The notes under the pieces: generated by a model
Told to the model about the DNA's origin: nothing
The model's database searches: none
The model's input: only the letters and a program-made list of their open reading frames with translations
NCBI GenBank assembly: GCA_009193035.1
Contig: SWDT01000419.1
Coordinates: forward strand, 62,001 to 126,000
Direction: 5' to 3'
Source of the DNA: Halicephalobus mephisto
Taxonomy: Eukaryota > Nematoda > Chromadorea > Rhabditida > Panagrolaimidae
Length of the DNA stretch: 64,000 nucleotides
Shown: positions 59,530 to 64,000 of the stretch, one piece after another
Layout of the letters: every line of letters begins with the position of its first letter
Numbering within the stretch: position 1 is the stretch's first letter
Program-made: the position numbers and the translations under genes

Positions 59530-59972
59530 TGTTCTGAAATAAAATAATATCCCAAAATCCTTTATTAAAATACATTCTTGTTTATAAACAAATAGTACCT
59601 TATTCAATTTCAGTAAAACTTTATCATCAAGGTTATTATGAAATAAGAAACCTCGTAAACTCAGGTCAGACACTACTCATGGAGAAAAACAACTAGTTCA
59701 TATATTAGGTACTAGAAAAGCATTCTATGGCACCGAATAAATGGAATCATAAATCCATGTAACGAATTTATATTATCAAGAACGGGCCTAAAATGCAGAA
59801 AGTTAAAGATTGCGAGTAAATCAATGAACACTGGTACAATACAACTGAGAAAGGAATCCGTAGTGAGCTGAGCTCTCATTGAAGCACAAACAACAAGACT
59901 AAATTGAGCTGCTTCTGTTGCTACGACGCATGGTTATAAACGGGAATGGTCGTTCTCGGCGTCAGAATGAGT
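59530..59972. other. intergenic
   Basis: No feature is seen between the MDR reductase stop and the QTRT1 start; both genes are on the minus strand. Confidence 0.6.
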
Positions 59973-61257
59973 CTAATGCTCCTCAGATTTCTCCCCAACT
60001 TGCATAGTAGGTTTATCAGCCACCCCATCACCATCAGCTACAGGAATAGATACAGGTTGTACAGCGGCATCTGGATCGCACACTTCTAGAATAGCACGAC
60101 CCTCAACTTCAGACATACTCAGTTGTTTCAAGACATTGGAGGCATCAGCAACGGGAAAGACACGGTAATCTGGAGCATCAATCTGACCATCAGCAACTAG
60201 TGTAACCAGAGTCTTAAGTTGCTCAATATTGCCACGAGAAACTCCCATAATAGCCAATCGATTCTGAGCAACGAGTTTAATAGGAAGTTGAACATCAAGA
60301 CCAGACAATCCTCCGACGAAGAGAACACCATTCTGGAATAACGTTATATACATTCATCACAAAAGTAAGTGCTTACTTCAGCTAGACACTTCAAGGAACG
60401 AGTAACAGTACGAGGAGAAGTGACGAAATCGAAAACAATCTGAACCCCAGTACGAGCAACATCCTTAGTACGCATGATCAGATATTCTTCGAATTCCCCG
60501 TCATCCCAATGGACAACAAAGTCAGCTCCATTACGCTCAGCCAGCTGAAGTCGTTCTTCCTTACCATCAGCAACCATAATCTTGATACGACGGTCAGGGT
60601 CGTTTCCACCAGACAAAAAGTGCTTAGCTAGCTTCAGAAGCCATAAACCAAGACCTCCAGCACCAACGATCAGAATATTACAGAATCCCTTCGCACTAGC
60701 AAAAGCTTCAACGACTGGACGTGACTGAAAAGAATGATGAAATTAATCACTACGAATCGACGTACATGAAGGATAGCAGAGAAAGCCCAAGTAGCTCCAG
60801 CAGGCATAATTGCAGCGACATGCATAGACATGGTTTCCGGGATTTTAATAAGGAGATCAAGTTCAGGAACACAGACATAATCAGAGTATCCATGCTTGCA
60901 CATCTCCTCAGTGGGCCAAACGATCACTTTATCGCCGACTTTCAAGTCTACTTCGTTAGCATTAGCGTCCGGACCAAAGGATTCAATAACACCGGAAACT
61001 TCATAACCTGTAAAGGAATTACAGATAAAGATATGGAAATTGCGAATCAGACCAGGGAAAAGACTGGTGTCTTTGATTCCATTAGTGATGCGAGCTTGCT
61101 TCGTGTTGGAAACTTCTTTATCAGTCAAACACACACCGGCGTAGCAGACTTTGACTCTGGCACCCTTCTTGGGGACTTCAGGGATCTCCTCTTCCTCAAA
61201 AAAGTGAACTTCCTTCAAATCCTTGGGGGATCCAAGGGAAATACGACGATTCTTCAT
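59973..61257 (-). CDS. medium-chain dehydrogenase/reductase, zinc-less ADH-like
   Basis: Four exons (61257-61053, 61007-60766, 60724-60377, 60332-59973) encode 384 residues. The GroES-like N-terminal domain has [15 protein letters not shown] and [13 protein letters not shown]; the cofactor domain has [17 protein letters not shown]. The zinc ligand expected in the ADH signature (GHE) is Tyr here (GYE), and the four-cysteine structural zinc lobe is absent. It is therefore probably a zinc-independent MDR. The substrate is unknown. The frame runs open upstream of the chosen ATG only from a TTG, and an acceptor (ctcttgcag) lies in the leader, which supports the start. Exon 1 ends at a weak gtctga donor. 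The C-terminal 35 residues are a non-conserved acidic tail. Confidence 0.88.
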
Positions 61258-61775
61258 GTTATTCAACAAACGATGTAACTCTGCAAGAGATCGATATACC
61301 GGTCGATGAAAACTCAATAAAAACGAAAGAACACGATCAACTTTACAATATCAACTTCAAATGGTGCTGACATAGGAAAAGCAAACGCGCAACAAGAAAA
61401 CATCACAGTTACTTGTAAGAACCACATGACTGAAAGCAAGAGAAAGAATTGCCGACCGAACGAATGACTGGTTTGTTAACTGCATATTGCATGGCTTGTG
61501 GCCACTGCCGCCTCAGCTGGGAAGCTTGATTGTGATAGATTTTGCCGCCATTTCCTCATTTCCTCCTGTGGGTACTCATTTTCCTCGTAAAAACTTCTTT
61601 TTATACATATAGCCGGACTTGAATGATGTGAGAAGGTTTCTACACTAACGATTGCAAATTTCCATCGTGTTGTTTGTAATTCGACAGACCATATAAAAAT
61701 TGTGAAACTTCACCGCGTAATTTGATATCTTCATATATCGAGGACTATGTTGTAAAGTTGATTTTTCCAGATACA
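61258..61775. other. divergent intergenic region
   Basis: Head-to-head promoter region between the MDR reductase and the PRAF gene. The segment near 61500-61520 (gccactgccgcctcagctgg) is locally GC-rich. A tttttccag acceptor precedes the PRAF ATG by 5 nt. Confidence 0.5.
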
Positions 61776-62423
61776 ATGGCTGAACCCAGAGAATCTAACT
61801 ACGTCTGGAACAATGATATTCAATTCGCCCCCATCCGTCCGATGAGCGAGTTCTTGACCGACACCAGTCGCTATGAGGTATGTCTTATCTCATATATCGA
61901 ACTTTGAGCATTCCGTTTAGATGCCTTCTTTCTCCGATCTCGAGAAGTTGAACAACCGAATCGTCTGTAATTTGCTGCATTTCCAGACTAATTACTTCAT
62001 CTTCTTCCTCACTACTTGGTTGTTGTTCGCAACTCTCCAAGCAAAGGCGTTCACCCTTGGCACACTTATTATCTTGCTGATGGTGACTCTTGCTATGATT
62101 CTGATGTCGAAAGATCCGAATGTCACCAATGTAAGTCACTCGTTAGTAAACACTCACTAATATGATTTTAGTTCCGAAGCGAACATCCATATGCTCTTCT
62201 TGGAGTGGTTCTCGTTGTCAGTTACACTGTCATCACTTATGTCAATCTTGTTCTCGTCGCCCTCATCACTATTCTCGTTCCTTGTGCGTTGATTTTCATC
62301 CATGCTGCGATTCGTCTTCGTAGTTTCCGTAACAAGCTCAGCGAGAAGACCCTTCACGCCGGGATCCGCGACACAGTCATGTATGCTCTCTTCCGAGCCT
62401 GCGGTTATGAATTCAAACTATGA
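61776..62423 (+). CDS. PRA1-family protein (PRAF2/ARL6IP5-like)
   Basis: Three exons (61776-61877, 61921-62130, 62172-62423) encode 187 residues. The PRA1 core has IRPMSEFLTDTSRYEMPSF, then NNRIVCNLLHFQTNYFIFF. Four hydrophobic stretches lie in two hairpins (LLFATLQAKAFTLG, TLIILLMVTLAMILM, ALLGVVLVVSYTVITY, LVLVALITILVPCALIFIH). RSFRNKLSEKT follows. This layout and the SDLEKLNNRIVCNLLYYQTNY-like start of the core match the JWA/ARL6IP5/PRAF2 subgroup. These ER/Golgi proteins bind prenylated Rab GTPases and glutamate transporters and influence vesicle traffic. Confidence 0.9.
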
Positions 62424-62598
62424 TTATCCCCAATAATTGTAGCAATCCCATTCCCCCGATCACACTTGAAAATTACACCGAATGCCAATGAGGTTAATAT
62501 ATGATATTGTCTATAGGTGCTAATTCTGTAACTTTAATGTAGATTAAAAAACAACAATAAAGACTATACTAATTAGTAACTAGCAGGACTATGCAAAA

Positions 62599-63167
62599 CT
62601 AAGCAACGAGACCATTTGGAGGAGCATCTGCAGGGCCGGGGGCTTGTTGTGTAGGATCAAACATGGAACCCATCCAGCGGGAAGTTACGAGACCGACTCC
62701 TTCGATCATTGCTAGAATAACGGCACCAAGTAAAGCAGAGCCTGCCATGACTTTTGGACCAGAACGGACAGCTAGTAATGCACCTGTAAGACCACCGGAA
62801 GCAATTGAATTCAACGGATCTTCCTGAAATAGCTACGTCAGAATCCATTCATTGATGATGAAACTTACTTTTTTACGGATAGCAATCATACAACAATCAA
62901 TTGTAGAAAACATTCCACCCCAAGCAGCAAATTGAACACCAGTTACGGCGCTGCGAGTACGGACCTCTCGAAACATATTCAGTACTTTCTGACCCTTGGC
63001 AGCATGTCGGAACCCGGAGAACGAATGGAAGATGGAGCCACCAACGAGGCCCATGGCAAAGGCGCTACCAATATCATCTCCAATACGATATGGACTGAAA
63101 ACCACATCGTAAACTTATTTTCTAATAAAATTAACACTTACCAGGGCTCACGTGAATATTCCTCCAT
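62599..63167 (-). CDS. TIMM17: mitochondrial import inner-membrane translocase TIM17
   Basis: Three exons (63167-63142, 63094-62869, 62823-62599) encode 158 residues. The start MEEYSREPCPYRIGDDIGSA is nearly identical to human TIMM17. Further signatures are GFRHAAKGQK, AAWGGMFSTIDCCMIAIRKK, EDPLNSIASGGLTGALLAVR and GAVILAMIEGVGLV. Two conserved acidic residues near the start line the translocation half-channel. TIM17 forms the core of the TIM23 presequence translocase with TIM23 and TIM44. A ttttttcag acceptor lies in the leader. The first coding exon is only 26 nt, which is why the start would be missed by single-exon ORF calling. Confidence 0.96.
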
Positions 63168-63566
63168 GATGAAATCTGTTACCCAATCCTCGAGGTAACC
63201 TGAAAAAACTAACTGTAAAGTGTATAGGTAATTGACTCAATTATATCCTTTAATTAAACAACGAAAGCACACGACACCAAGCTGTAAAACTTGAATTTGA
63301 TATATAAAAGTACAAAAAAACGAATGATGAAAAAAATCGCAAAAGACGCCTGAACAATCGTTTCAGGAATCAAAACGAGGGAATTCATTCTTTCAATTGA
63401 CTGGTTGCGCCCACCGTTAAGAAGGAAGTGTAGTCAATGATGTTATTTGCCTATGTGCATTCAGTAATCCATTGCTAAGACTTTTCCAATATATTTGTAC
63501 CGTTACTGCAGCCTATCATTTACGAAAAAGACAGACGCTGAAGCTGTTGTTTTCCAGTGATTGCAG
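63168..63566. other. divergent intergenic region
   Basis: Shared upstream region of TIMM17 and the SLC37-like gene. No specific site can be named. Confidence 0.5.
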
Positions 63567-64000
63567 ATGTTTAAATTTTGCCTAATCTTCCTGAGCTATA
63601 CCCTTCTGGTTTATTGTCGGAGACTCTTCTTCCTTTTCCCAGACGAAACTGTGAAAATCTTCCAATATTCCAAAACAGAATATGGTGGATTTTATATTTT
63701 TATTATTTAATGAATTGTGTATTTTCAGGACATATCGTTTCGGTCTATGCCATCTGCTACACGACGTCTAAGCTCGTTCTTGGGTCCTTGAATGATATTG
63801 TTGCCCCATCAAAGTTACTATCATTGAGTGTCGCTGCAGTTGGATTGGTACTCATTGGATTATCAGCTTCTTCTTCTGTTCTCGGGTTGTATCTGTGGGT
63901 CCCGTTAACCGCGTTGTTCCAAGGAGGAGCATGGCTTTCTACCGTAAAATTTCTGAAACAGGTAGTTTCCTAATTCTCTAATTATGTAGAACGTTGGATT
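63567..64000 (+). CDS. SLC37-family sugar-phosphate transporter, 3' partial
   Basis: Exons 63567-63684, 63729-63961 and the beginning of a third from 63990 give about 120 residues before the window ends. After a short N-terminal membrane span (MFKFCLIFLSYTLLVYCRR), the text has the major-facilitator pattern of the first repeat. Notable segments are YAICYTTSKLVLGSLNDIV (motif A-like loop), then LVLIGLSASSSVLGLYLW and ALFQGGAWLSTVKFL. Resemblance to SLC37A4 (YAISKFVSGVLSD...) suggests a glucose-6-phosphate:phosphate exchanger of the ER. With one third of the protein visible, other organophosphate:Pi antiporters remain possible. The start is the first in-frame ATG, 2 nt after a ttgcag acceptor. 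Confidence 0.72.

Overview
The window reads as gene-dense nuclear DNA of a nematode. Most introns are 40-60 nt with T-rich ...TTTCAG acceptors. Several proteins have nematode-style architectures: a ShKT domain, galectins, and Cys-patterned secreted proteins. Many start codons sit just behind a splice acceptor, which suggests either SL trans-splicing or spliced leaders in the 5' UTR. The species and clade cannot be fixed from sequence alone. Every multi-exon model given here was checked by hand for splice dinucleotides and reading phase.

Layout. 1-7.4 kb: 3' part of a Golgi-type nucleoside diphosphatase (ENTPD4/7 family), a histidine-rich galectin and a small candidate neuropeptide precursor. 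7.4-17 kb: an ETS factor of the SPDEF/ets-4 type, a Cys-patterned secreted protein with a Pro/Thr-rich tail, and two small hypothetical genes. 17-32 kb: MIOS (GATOR2), a 1474-residue MATH/coiled-coil protein, a DUF4211 (QSER1/PRR12-like) nuclear protein and TMEM230. 32.5-37 kb: a small SR-type splicing factor, then ATG13 and acireductone dioxygenase arranged like an operon, then a convergent secreted EGF-ShKT-nitrobindin-like protein. 38-47 kb: a 15-exon ANKFN1/wide-awake gene whose introns carry a MITE-like element and repeats. 48-52 kb: NAPE-PLD and an adiponectin-receptor-type PAQR protein. 52-58 kb: carboxypeptidase E (egl-21-like) and mitochondrial glutamate dehydrogenase. 58-64 kb: QTRT1, a zinc-less MDR reductase, a PRAF/ARL6IP5 protein, TIMM17 and the 5' end of an SLC37 sugar-phosphate exchanger.

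Most genes are single-copy housekeeping or signalling genes with no shared pathway. Loose themes are nutrient sensing and autophagy (MIOS, ATG13), neuropeptide biology (a carboxypeptidase that trims peptides, plus a candidate peptide precursor) and membrane-lipid signalling (NAPE-PLD, PAQR). I found no convincing tRNA, rRNA or CRISPR array. The most unusual items are the His-rich galectin, the EGF-ShKT-nitrobindin fusion, the candidate peptide precursor, and an inverted pair of AT-rich repeat arrays flanking the 5' part of ANKFN1.
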